Origin: Setomelanomma holmii
Taxonomy: Eukaryota > Ascomycota > Dothideomycetes > Pleosporales > Phaeosphaeriaceae
Direction of reading: 5' to 3'
DNA length: 64,000 bases
Assembly (NCBI GenBank): GCA_010015745.1
Contig: ML978299.1
Coordinates: 1 to 64,000, forward strand
A program made the translations under genes and the position numbers. How positions within the stretch are numbered: position 1 is the stretch's first letter; each line of letters starts with the position of its first letter. Under the pieces are notes generated by a model, which did no database searches, was not told the origin of the DNA, and saw only the letters and a list, made by a program, of their open reading frames with translations. Shown piece after piece: positions 1 to 10,149 of the stretch.

Positions 1-246
1 CCACCTCCTACACAACAATAGGGGCTTTATTGCTCAACACATCTCTAGCCCTACAGCCTAGAACCTAGATAGAGTCTTTTCAACCAGCGGAAATGACTCT
101 TCCAGACTGCACACGCTGCCAACACCCAAAGAATAGGAGCACCTGAGTACTAGCCAGGGCGCTACCCGTCTTTCATGCCCCCTGGGAGGCTTTCTATAGG
201 ACGTTAAACAATACATACATACATACATACATACAATACAACCTCA
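1..246 (+). mobile_element. 3' end of a Tad-like LINE (upstream copy)
   Basis: This stretch matches, base for base over long runs, the sequence at about 3717-3954. Both end in a tetranucleotide tail of repeated ATAC followed by a shared short end (ACAATACAACCTCA). It is therefore the 3' untranslated end of one LINE copy whose body lies to the left of the window. The simple-repeat tail in place of poly(A) is typical of I/Tad-group LINEs. No protein is encoded here. Confidence 0.75.
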
Positions 247-1878
247 CACTGAACACCAACTTTTCAATTTCATGGCACCCTCTAAAACAGGCCCAAAACC
301 TGTCAAATTGATCGCAACACAGCTCCAATCCTACCTCCGCCAACCTCCAGCTGGGCAGTGCACTGTGAAGGGTAAGAATGGTGGATGTAGGGACCCCAGA
401 CCGCCTGTTGGCGCCTAGGAATCCGGCTGCAACACGACTAGATAAGCCTGCCTCACCTAGTCACTAGAACCTTTTACGTTCCTCTAGATGGACCTAGACA
501 ATTCTCTAGTCTGGCGTCTCTCTAAATACTAGTAGAGGACTGCGTAACTAGGCAACAGCTAGTTTAACAGGTGTAGTAACCTAGAAGATTGCACCAGCAC
601 TCTAGGCCTTCTAAACTAAGTACAACATGATTTCGGCACTTGCTAGCACCATCGACGCCTTCATGGGCTAGTATATCAGCCCAGAAGAAGCCCTAATTGC
701 TAAAGCCCTCTGCAAACAAGTTACAGAGGCCCTAACTAGCATTCTTGTGTCAGCCTGGCACCTCAGTTCACACAGTACACTGTGAACTGCATCTCACGTG
801 ACTCTGTTAGTCACCTGCTTACTCATCTGGTTGTGTATATAATCGCTCACAGTAGCTCTCTCAATACAACAACCTTCTGCCTCATTCATACCTGCCCTGT
901 GCTCCCACATCCAACATATCTGCTCCATCTTTCAGAAATGCCTAGAGCTCTGCTATTTCTCTACAGCCTAGAAAACTGCTGAAGTCGCCATAATACTAAA
1001 GGCCGGCAAGAAGGACTGTACCTCCCTAAGATCTATGCGCCTAATAGCCCTCTTGTCCTGCCTAGGCAAAGGACTAGAACGGCTTGTAGCAAGACGGCTG
1101 GCCTGGACCGCAATAACTCACAAGATACTCAGCCCCCAGCACGTAGGCGCGCTCCCAAAATGCTCTGCAATAGACCTGCTAGTATCCTTCACACATAATA
1201 TATAAAGAGCTTAGGCATTAGGTAAGAAGGTGATTATAGTTACTATAGACGTTCAGGGGGCCTTTAACGCACTCCTTAAGAACCGACTACTTAACCGCAT
1301 AGCAAAGCAGGGCTGGCTAGACCTAGTGCTTAAATTTGTTAACAGTTTCCTTACAGATCGCAAAGTCAGGGTTAGATTAGGCAAGGAAACCACCTAGTGC
1401 CACACCGTTGCCTGCGGAACACCCCAAGGATCACCACTGTCCCCAGTCCTCTACACACTATACTTTGCAGAGCTTCTGAACTAGGACACAACCCGCCGCT
1501 TCAGATATGCTGACAATGTCTGCCTATACTAGGCCTCCGACTCTCTTAATGAAAATGTTTGCTTACTGGCAGAAGATATCAAAGCTATCAAAGAGTAGAG
1601 GGCAGCAAACAAGGTAGCCTTTGCACTAGAAAAGTTGGAAATAATGCACCTCACTAGGTAATAGGATAACTACTCTCTGCCCTGCGTTGTAAACGCTACC
1701 CTCACTATTATACTGATCACAGATCAGCACGACGGAGTATAACCCGCCTGCTGATAGCTTAGGGTCTGGTTTGATTAAAAGCTTAACTTTAAAAGACATG
1801 TTAAAACTAGAGTAGTAACAGCCTGCAAAGTCGCCTATCACATCCGCAGCCTTGCTAACACAGTCTATAGCCCCCTAG

Positions 1879-2016
1879 TGTCACGGCACCAACCCTGCCT
1901 ACACTAGCGTCCCTTGGCACTCTGCCGCCCTGTATATAACCTGCCCCTCCCCCCTCTATAGCTAGGTACACTACAACATCGTTTGGTACTTACCCCTTTG
2001 GTTTGGTCCCGTGATA
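1879..2016. mobile_element. 138-bp insertion with inverted ends (solo LTR or MITE)
   Basis: The insert starts TGTCACGGCACCAA and its far end, read on the other strand, is TATCACGGGACCAA, giving imperfect inverted ends (12 of 14). It is flanked by a perfect 5-bp duplication, CCTAG at 1874-1878 and 2017-2021. Removing it and one CCTAG restores an uninterrupted reverse-transcriptase frame (VYSPLASALCKAVT), which confirms the limits. The size and 5-bp duplication fit a short solo LTR (TG...TA, with the final CA mutated) or a small TIR element. Confidence 0.8.
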
Positions 2017-3928
2017 CCTAGCCTCAGCCCTTTGCAAAGCTGTCACTACCTGTATAATGCTATGCATCCTCTATAGAGCAGAAGTATAGTATGAAGGGTG
2101 CAATAAGAATACTCTAACTAACTAATCAGATCTACCGCTTATAGTTAGCACCAGGATTAGCTAGCACCTTAAAGCCCTTAACCAGACGCTTACTATTGCG
2201 GCTCGTGCTATCCTCCCTGCATAGAAAACCTACCTAGAGTAGGCACTATTTCAAGACGCTAGCTTACTATCAGCACTTATTAGGTTAGAAGAAGCAAAGC
2301 TGAGATTTGCTCTGCATCTTCAGACAGTTAACAAGAATCACCCACTTACAGCTAGGATCAAAATCCTGGTATTACAGAGGGGTAGAGGAGCTGGAGGTTT
2401 ACAGAAGCCGCATTCCAAAGTCTAGAGACTTAGGATAATCCTCTCTACTACCCCTAGACACACCCTTATAGCGCCGCACTACTCTCTAGGGTGCCGCACT
2501 GATCTAACAAACAGTATAGCTAAGGCTGAGGCTGCTAAATTATTTACAAAGTGGTGGGATACTCTTACCTACTAAGACGTTACTATCTTCTCTGATAGAT
2601 CAGAACAACGCATTAACAGCGAACGCTTTGTCACCTATAGCTACGCCATATACCAGGCCCAGACCTAGATTACTATAGGGAGGGGGTCACTTAATCCCTA
2701 ATCTCATGTGTTTGATACTGAAGCAGTAGGTGCGTAGAGAGGTCTCCAGCACGCTATTAGACTAGCCCCTTATCGCCATCGCAGGCTATAGATGTGTATT
2801 GACTTAATGTCAGTTATCTGGTGTATACGGGGCAACGCTCCCACATTGTCACAGTGGGCATTCCTTAAGTGCCAGACAGCAATAGCAGTCTTTAATATAC
2901 AAGTGCGCTAGTTACCAGGCTACACTAGGATTATCAGGAATGAGGCAGCAGACCGCCTTGCTGATACTGAAGCAAAAGCACCCAGCCAGCCTTATGGCAT
3001 GGCCGCGGAACTGACAGCATCTGGGGTACGTTTAATCGCTAAGTCCCTGCTCAACGCTGCTAGGCAGCGCTAGTGGGATCAAAAGCGGACACAAATGTCA
3101 GCCTAGTACTGGCAATAGGAACTGCCCTATTAAACTACAAAGACACCAATCGAACTAACGCTGCCGCGCCCTATCCTTGCATATCTGCTGGCTATCTAGA
3201 CATAACACAGGGACTTTGCATAGTACTACATCAAATTTAAACACAACACAGCTGAATTAAACTGCTCTTGCGGGCGACTTAAAACACCTAAGCACATGCT
3301 CTTCTGCAGAAAGATAAGACGCTCTTTTAGTAGGTGGCCGCTCTAACCCTTCAGCCCTCTAAGCAACATCGAAGAGGCTGTCAGATACCTCAAGGTTCTA
3401 CTTACTAAGCCTGAACACTTCAAAACACTCTTAGAGACCACTAAGTACTTTATATCAATCTGCTGGCGATAATCCTAGGTATCTACTAGAATGGTCTAGC
3501 ACGCCAAAATACAGCAATAAGCAGCCAAAGCTGCCTATTTGTGACCCCGTCAAAGTCGCAGCATTACAAAGCACAGCACTAAGCGGCCTCAGCCGCTTAC
3601 ATGTGCTAATTAGTCTCTCGCTTATCCCTTCTGTAAGAAGAAACATAACACACAAGCCCTCTTATTTGTTATCTTTATACCCCCTCCTCTAGCTTTAACG
3701 CTAACGCCCTAGGCCTACTAGCCCTAGAATAAGAGCTCTGCTTCATTGCTTAACACATCCCTGGCCCTATAGCCTAGAACCTAGATAGAGTCTTTTCACC
3801 TGGCGGAAATTACTCTACCAGACTGCACACACTGCCAACACCGAAAGAATAGGAGCACCTGACTAGTCAGGGCGCTACCCGTCTTTCATGCCCCCTGGGA
3901 GGCTTTCATAGGACGTTAAACAATACAT

Positions 3929-3948
3929 ACATACATACATACAATACA
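3929..3948. repeat. ATAC tetranucleotide tail of LINE
   Basis: Short run of ATAC repeats forming the 3' tail of the LINE copy. The equivalent run in the upstream copy is at about 210-236 and is one or two units longer. Confidence 0.8.
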
Positions 3949-3954
3949 ACCTCA

Positions 3955-4390
3955 GTTCCATCCTTCAATTCTTCCCGCATGCGCACTGTTTACTACACCG
4001 CAACAATTGTTCATGCTTTGGCGGAGTGAAATTTTGGACTTCGTTAGATATAGAAATTGGTTCGGGGAAGGCAAAAGTCATTCGTGGATTCTCATTAGAT
4101 TGTGTAAACGTATATTTGCGCATCGTATGACTCCGCGGAGTCAAGACCCACTCACCCTTGCCATTGCAACTCCGCCAACTAGAAACCGCTTTCCATTCCG
4201 CATTGCCAGTACTTCGATTAGTACTTGCGTACGCTCTGCCCTCGAAGCCTCTCCGCCATTTTCAGGCCTTCCAAAGAGTGCGGGTCCTGTGCTTTATTAT
4301 GTGCACTAATTTCATACGCAAACTTTGCGCATAAGTGCTGAGCTGCATGATGTATCGCAGCAAGTTCTGAGCTAGCATCCCATCCAGGCC
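3955..4390. other. Spacer without a supportable gene
   Basis: Between the LINE end and the stop of the aminopeptidase gene. A 100-codon open frame starting at a TTG at 4007 has no recognisable domain and no ATG context, so it is not annotated. It probably holds the 3' UTR of the minus-strand peptidase. Confidence 0.5.
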
Positions 4391-7294
4391 TCATCCTGAG
4401 GTGACAGAATGTGCGTCAAGTCCAAAAGTGCAGAAATCACCGGTCTTTTGAGCCTGCGTCTTCCTTTGGGTTCTCAGATCCTCGAGTGTGCGATCGCCTC
4501 GCGCTTCCATAGTTGGCTGTGAAGTCGTTTGGTTGTGCGACTGGATAGATCTTCGGGCCAAACGCTGTTCCACTTCAAGCTTGGTCTCGATGGCGTTGTC
4601 GGAGTGTCTCTGGAGAGCAGAACGCTCCTGCATACTAGCTAACTCCTGCGATCGGGGCGGAGTCTCAGTCATAAGTTTCTGAATGGATCTAGCTGGTTTA
4701 ATGATCGGCTGGCATGAAAACCGTAGTGCTGTCGTCGGCACTAGAGGCGGCGAAGCTGAATTCATGGAAGATTGTGGATTAATAAGGAGATCGAGGCGGT
4801 GCGAAAAGATTGGTTGTGTACTCGATCGTCGCAGTGGTAGATCATATTGAGTATGCGGTCGTGATCGTGTGTCCGTACTCTGATCATTGTCGTCATAAGC
4901 CGCCATGCGTGAGGTTCGCCCTCTTAGTGTACGTATATTCAGTGGTCGGATCGGCTCTCTGGCTGGATTGGGCAGTTCGACTTTCGGTTGAAGAGTGCTA
5001 AAGTGTACTGGCTTCGTTCCAGCCATTGTAGAAAGTTCTGGTACAGGGTCACACGGACTTCGATCCGTTGACGATAAATTTGCTCGCAACCTCGACAAGG
5101 CTTGCAAAAGAATCGTACAACTCTTACATGCGGTAATGTCTTCTGAGACTTTGCGTCCGGTTGAGTTGCTGAAGCTTACAGCTGTATCTGCCATATATGT
5201 ATGCTTGAAAGCGCTTGTCGTGGCGCCACATAGTGACTGAAGTTGTACATTGGTGCTCGAAGCACGCGGAGGAGATGCTTCCGACTCATTGGCTTCACGC
5301 CAGTGCCGTATTCTCTCATTCGTCGTCATGGAACGTCTGAAGTTTGAAAACAAGGAAGGACCTTCGAAAGGCTCGAAATCTGGGCTTCGCTCCTGGAACT
5401 CCGCCGGCAAGGTCGCTGCTCTTGCAATGGGTCTTAGCATCAGTTCTGGTTTCTCAGCCGTGATACCTGGCGCACGAAGGAGTGGCGTCTCTTCATTGGT
5501 TCTCAGAAGTGAAGAGCGTATTCGTGACGGGGATGGCTGTATTGCTGACTTGCCACTCCGTATGATTTCTAGCATGGCATCCCCTTTTGGGGCGGTCGTG
5601 AGATTCTGGTAACCTTTGGAAGTGATGAGCAGGTCGTCCTCGATACGAACACCTCCAACCGGTAGATAGCGCTGGACTAGTTCGATATTGATGTACTTGG
5701 AGTGAATCGGGGAAGGCAAGTAGAAGTGCTGCAGAGCATATACTGAGAAGTAGCTAGAGTTTAATTAGCATAAGCGGCTTGCGCCATGCGCCATGGCGGT
5801 GACTCACATTCCAGGCTCAATAGTGACGACCATTCCTTCTTCTAGATGACTACTTTGAGGGTCTGTGGGAGCAAGACACGTCTGTGCATCGTAGACTGGA
5901 AGGTGGAAGCTTTCCGGGTATAGCGAAGGGGCCTTGCGACCATTAGTAAAGGTCAATGTCATTAGAGCAGTTCCCAGTGCTTACCTGCATAAAAACTTGC
6001 TTTCCTCTTCTCACGCTCATGAGCTCCGCTTGGCCAACGTCGTGCACCTCCAAGCCTACGTGATGGCCAAGACCATGTGGAAAGAACGCTCTGCTTGTGC
6101 CGGCCTTGTAAATCTCTTCTCGCGTTCCATTATGCAAAATGCCGAGCGCCAAAAGTCCATCAATCGCAATTTGATGAGCCAAGATGTGAAGATCAAGATA
6201 CCGTACACCGGGCGCAAGGCGCTCGATGCATAATTCCTGCATGCGTTCGACGAGCTTGTAAATATTTCTCGCCTCTTTGCTCGGCCACGAAGATGACAGC
6301 GGAAATGTGCGAGTAATGTCGCTAGCATACAGTTCGTACTCACATCCGGCGTCTAGACACATGACTTGGCGATCATCAAAGTCTTCGTTGTTGGCGTCGT
6401 AATGCAATGTGCCCGCATTAGGTCCAGAAGCAGCGATGGGATCGTAAGCTTGTTCCTTCGCTTGTTGTGAAACACAGACATCTAGGAAAAGACCTTCAAC
6501 CTGTGCCTCATTTTTGAATCTGGTGATGTTGGCCAATACCTCCCTGTGCGCTTGGGAGCTGATGTCATTAGCCTTGCGGATCAGCTTGATCTCGTGATCG
6601 TCCTTGATCATGCGCGCAAGGTTCATGGCCGGCATGAGAGATGTCGTATCAACTATGATGGCCCCGCTCTGATTTGGTAGATGAGCAGAGGAGCGTGCGC
6701 TGTGCAAGTAGTAGAGATAGCCATCGTTCCGTTCGCGAAGAAACCATTGGGCGATGAAGCCCGTGAGCTCATCTGTGTAGTAGACTTCATCAATGTCATA
6801 CTTCACCATCGCTTCAGCTAACGTGGAGCCACGACCATTCCAGATCACTCGCTTTTCGTCAATCCTGGGGATAAATAGCGCAAGTGTGTCGTGCTGAATA
6901 TCATAGGTCAGATGGCAACCTGGCTCATTGCAGCTTCAACTCGTCAGCTTTCGAATAAGTCAAGGTGCACTGCTCGACAAACCCGCTCAAGTAGTAGAAG
7001 TAACGTCGTTGCCGAAATGGCGCAGGCATATCGCTGTCCTCGTTGTTCTTCGGCTCCTGGCCGGCAAGGTAGATGAGACCCTGCTCGACACCTAGCTTCT
7101 CTTGCACGCGTCTCGCATGTTGCTTTGCTGCAATTTCATCAGACTCGTCTGAAAAAAGAGCCGTTACAGCTCGAGGTTGATTACTACTTACCTGGATACT
7201 TCTCCAGCGGAGTTTCCGAGTCGAGATGTAGCCAATACTCCTTCTGCTCCCACTTCAACCGCTCCGCAAGGCCTATCGCGTCGAGTGCTTCCAT
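4391..7294 (-). CDS. pepP: Xaa-Pro aminopeptidase (M24B, PepP type) with long C-terminal tail, 5 exons
   Basis: Cytosolic metallopeptidase that removes an N-terminal residue preceding proline. Proposed exons on the minus strand: 7294-7192, 7127-6979, 6923-5985, 5932-5808, 5753-4391, joining in frame to 892 residues. The second intron (GTCGAG donor) is the least certain. The start at 7294 gives a KYPAKQHARRV segment typical of the family. Metal ligands of the pita-bread fold are visible: CLDAG and YASDI (Asp near 275 and 286), GLGHHVG (His near 371), TIEPG (Glu) and GVRIEDD (Glu). The family usually ends shortly after TTAPKGDAMLEII, here near residue 503; the frame continues for about 390 more Ser/Arg/Pro-rich, probably disordered residues. 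Divergently arranged with the epimerase gene at 8035. Confidence 0.85.
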
Positions 7295-8034
7295 CCTGGC
7301 ACTTAACACTCTCAACGTGCCTTCGGGCAGCTGAAGTTGAAGAAGGGGGTTTGTCTTGGAGACAAGATGATGTGGTGGGATGTTTATGCGTCGATAGGCC
7401 GACCGGTGAGCGATGGAGAGGCACTTGTCCCGTGCTTCCACGCGATCTTGCGCCAAGCAAGGCTCCGGTGAGGCAGCCACCACCGGTATTTCTTACAGCT
7501 AACGCGGGTCAATTCTGGCCCCTAGAACTTTGTTTGCCTTTGCTGACGAGCATGAACGCCCTTATAGAGCAGCCGCGAGACGTCGTAGATTGGGAAGATC
7601 GCGGCAAAAGGCAACCCATCTGATCCTGCTTGAGGTCATCTTCCAGCCCCGCACCTGTCCTCCCAATGACACCACGGTGCGACAGTCGGCGCCTGCAACG
7701 TCTATCGCTGCTGCGACCACCTGCATCGGGCTTTGTTCTCTTTATCGGTGACAGGAAGCGAACTGATGCCGTTTCGCGGATCGGTGAAGCAAAATTGAGG
7801 AGGCACATGGTGGTGGCGATTTTGGACCAATCAAATCGAAAAGACTTGACCGGTCAGCCAAAGCGATCCATCTCACGCTAGCTTGCCATCAACCTCTCCA
7901 CTCCCTCGTCACAGATCGACCCGAGCCAAATATGTCGTAACTGTATACATGACGCCCTGAAGATCACGCGAAAAGACCTAATAGCTCGCATATAGTATTC
8001 CCGATCCGGAGAGTGTGCAATTGGCCCCATCGCT
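7295..8034. promoter_or_regulatory. Divergent intergenic region between pepP and epimerase
   Basis: A 740-bp region shared by two oppositely transcribed genes. Open frames exist on both strands but none shows domain features or a convincing start. It presumably carries both promoters; I cannot point to a specific site. Confidence 0.45.
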
Positions 8035-9069
8035 ATGAGCGCCAGCGTATCATTGGAACCCTTTTGGATCGACACTGAGGACTGGCATACAGCTGGAGAG
8101 CCCTTCCGTATCGTAGAGCATGTGCCCTCTAGATGTCTGCCAGAAGGGGAAACAGTGGCTGAGCGCAGGTTCAATGTGCTGAGAGCGTCCTCACATCAAC
8201 TAGACGTTCTTCGTCAGTCGCTATGTCACGAACCTCGCGGGCACGCAGACATGTACGGAGGCTTCATTGTGCCTCCAGATGACGCTGGTGCACACTTTGG
8301 CGTGCTATTCTGGCATAAAGACGGCTTCAGCACAGCTTGCGGACACGGCACCATTGCCCTCGGGTATTGGGCGTTTGGTAAAGGTCTGGTTGACGTTCCG
8401 AATGGCGATGGCGAGGTCGACGTAGTGATTGACGTACCATCCGGTCGTGTCAAAGCGACGGTCGCTGTGCGAAATGGCAAGCCTATACACGCCGACTTCG
8501 TGAACGTCAAATGCCACATTGTGTCGAACAATGCCAATCATCCCATCTTAAAGGACTACGTCAACGCCTCGGTACAGCTGAGCTACGGTGGTGCAGAGTT
8601 TGCTTGCGTGAATGCAAAAACTCTCGAGCTACCTGTAGAGCCTGCCAATGTGCAGAAGTTCGTCGAGCTTGCCGGAGAGATCAAGGCACAGTTCAACGAA
8701 GTTGGTCGAGAGAGTATTGCTAGTGTCATCTTTTGGCAAGAAGAAGGAACAGGCCAAACTGAGGACGGCGAGCTCATAATAAAGGAAAAGAACGTCGTCG
8801 TTTATGGGGACGGACAGATTGACCGGTCACCATGCGGTTCCGGAACGAGCGCAAGAATTGCTATTCATCATGCCAATGGCCTCATGCATCCCGGAAAGGG
8901 CAAATTTCTCAACCGCTCTATCATCGGGACTACTTTCGAAGGCCGCATTGCTAGTAGTGACCTTCTGACATGTTGCCCGGTAATCAGAGGAAGTGCCAAT
9001 CTGGTTGGAAAGATGAACTTCTACGTCGATCCTCGGGACCCGGTCTATCCAGGCTTCGTCCTCAGATGA
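8035..9069 (+). CDS. Proline racemase / hydroxyproline epimerase family protein
   Basis: A 344-residue intronless protein of the proline racemase superfamily. Two cysteines serve as general acid and base in racemases and 4-hydroxyproline 2-epimerases. Both are present here: STACGHGTIALG (Cys102) and DRSPCGSGTSA (Cys267). Trans-3-hydroxyproline dehydratases of the same family replace the first Cys with Thr, so an epimerase or racemase is more likely than a dehydratase. A DMYGGF segment near residue 72-77 is also family-typical. No signal peptide or membrane segment is seen, so the cytosol is likely. It lies divergent to the Xaa-Pro aminopeptidase, which releases proline-containing peptides. 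Proline versus hydroxyproline preference cannot be told from sequence alone. Confidence 0.88.
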   Translation: MSASVSLEPFWIDTEDWHTAGEPFRIVEHVPSRCLPEGETVAERRFNVLRASSHQLDVLRQSLCHEPRGHADMYGGFIVPPDDAGAHFGVLFWHKDGFSTACGHGTIALGYWAFGKGLVDVPNGDGEVDVVIDVPSGRVKATVAVRNGKPIHADFVNVKCHIVSNNANHPILKDYVNASVQLSYGGAEFACVNAKTLELPVEPANVQKFVELAGEIKAQFNEVGRESIASVIFWQEEGTGQTEDGELIIKEKNVVVYGDGQIDRSPCGSGTSARIAIHHANGLMHPGKGKFLNRSIIGTTFEGRIASSDLLTCCPVIRGSANLVGKMNFYVDPRDPVYPGFVLR

Positions 9070-10149
9070 GGTGCCATGAGAGTCAGCACTGTGAAGACGG
9101 TAGTTTTCTAAACTACCACCAAAGGACTGTTGAAAGTCCGGTATTACAATTGGTACGGACAAAAGATTTTTCGATACAGCGTTACATACATTGTTTAAAT
9201 TTCACATGTATGAAATGATTCATTGGGTTAGATCATCGCTGCCGGTTGCTAGCACTGTTCACAATTGCTCATAAGATATTGATGGTCTAGCTTTGTTGGA
9301 CCGTATGTCTTCGTAGAGAGCTTTCAGTCTAACTCTTCATATACTATTCGATGACCAACATTTATAAGGCACCAACACACAGTCGGAAGCGACGACTATC
9401 TAGCCTCTCACTGGATCTTGACGGCTGTCAATCCACTCAATTGGGTGATTGCGTCTTCGTAGCAGAAGGCTTGTTAAAACTCGAAGATCGACCCCCGACA
9501 TAGGTCCATGCCTTGCTATGAATAATACAGACTAAAGATCTAATAACTTGCGTTCCATCAGCCTGAGGAAGAGCGAACTTGGTTGGAAGAACCAAGGTCT
9601 GCATTGGGCTCCCGAGTCCGACCTAACATCCCCTAACGCAACCTAAGACCTATGCGGTCTCGAGAGAATTCGTAGGCACTTACAAGTTGAAGTAGTATTA
9701 GAGCCGCCACACACGTTGAGCTGTATTTTGCTAGCTTATGTGATACCTTGAAGGTGTGTATTGATCTCTTACTATGGAAAATATCCTGAATACGTCGTCG
9801 AACATCGTGTATAGAACGCGAAACACTTACATCATAATTACCTGCAAGGAAGAGGTGTTTCTAGAGTTGGACAAAGTATGATGCAGCCACTCGCCGTTTG
9901 CAGTATTGTTACGTTTAGATCTTGAATTCTTGCTAAACTGATTGAAGCTTTTCCTGCACTGGGCAATCATTACACTCCAACAGTTCATCGATCAGCATAG
10001 CACCTCAGGTGAAAGATGAAAGTATGAGGAGACTATCTTTACGCGCTAACTAGTATAACGTGTTCCACCACCATCCCGTCCACCCCACCAAAACGCGTAC
10101 AGCTCAGCGTACAATTGCTCCACAAGTACATAATTAAAACTTCTAAGGT
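9070..10149. other. Gene-free AT-rich spacer
   Basis: About 1.1 kb with no open frame of note on either strand. It contains the 3' flank of the epimerase gene and the sequence next to the pogo-like transposase relic. No terminal inverted repeat could be confirmed because the partner end of the transposon is missing. Confidence 0.5.

Larger units (their letters stand above)
247..3954 (+). mobile_element. Decayed Tad-like LINE with reverse transcriptase and RNase H
   Basis: A non-LTR retrotransposon relic. Reading from about 1000, a reverse transcriptase is recognisable: TIDVQGAFN near 1243, CGTPQGSPLSPVLY near 1407, then the active-site box as YADN (about 1506), where YADD is expected, so the second catalytic Asp is lost. 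An RNase H domain follows (FSDRSE near 2590, later a LADTEAKA segment near 2960), then a CSCGR...C zinc-binding-like C-terminus near 3270. The frame carries many stops: TAG where Trp (TGG) is expected, plus TAA and TGA, consistent with G-to-A and C-to-T change. No clear endonuclease domain is seen in 420-1000, so the 5' part is deleted or unrecognisable. The 3' end carries an ATAC repeat tail. The 5' limit is uncertain. It is interrupted by the insertion at 1879-2016. Confidence 0.85.

Noticed and set aside
1240..3450. Idea that TAG is recoded as Trp in the LINE frame
   Set aside because: TAA and TGA also occur in the same frame (for example near 1738-1752), and neighbouring intact genes use normal stops. 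Mutation decay explains it.
1..3954. Reading the 1-246 and 3717-3954 repeats as LTRs of one element
   Set aside because: The body encodes a LINE-type RT followed by RNase H with no protease or integrase, the repeats lack TG...CA ends, and both end in a simple-repeat tail, as LINE 3' ends do.
4488..5612. Several plus-strand open frames opposite the peptidase tail
   Set aside because: They are antisense shadows of the minus-strand frame, have no domains and include non-ATG starts.
5985..6848. Taking the peptidase catalytic exon as a complete gene
   Set aside because: Its N- and C-terminal family segments lie in adjacent exons joined by consensus introns in matching phase.
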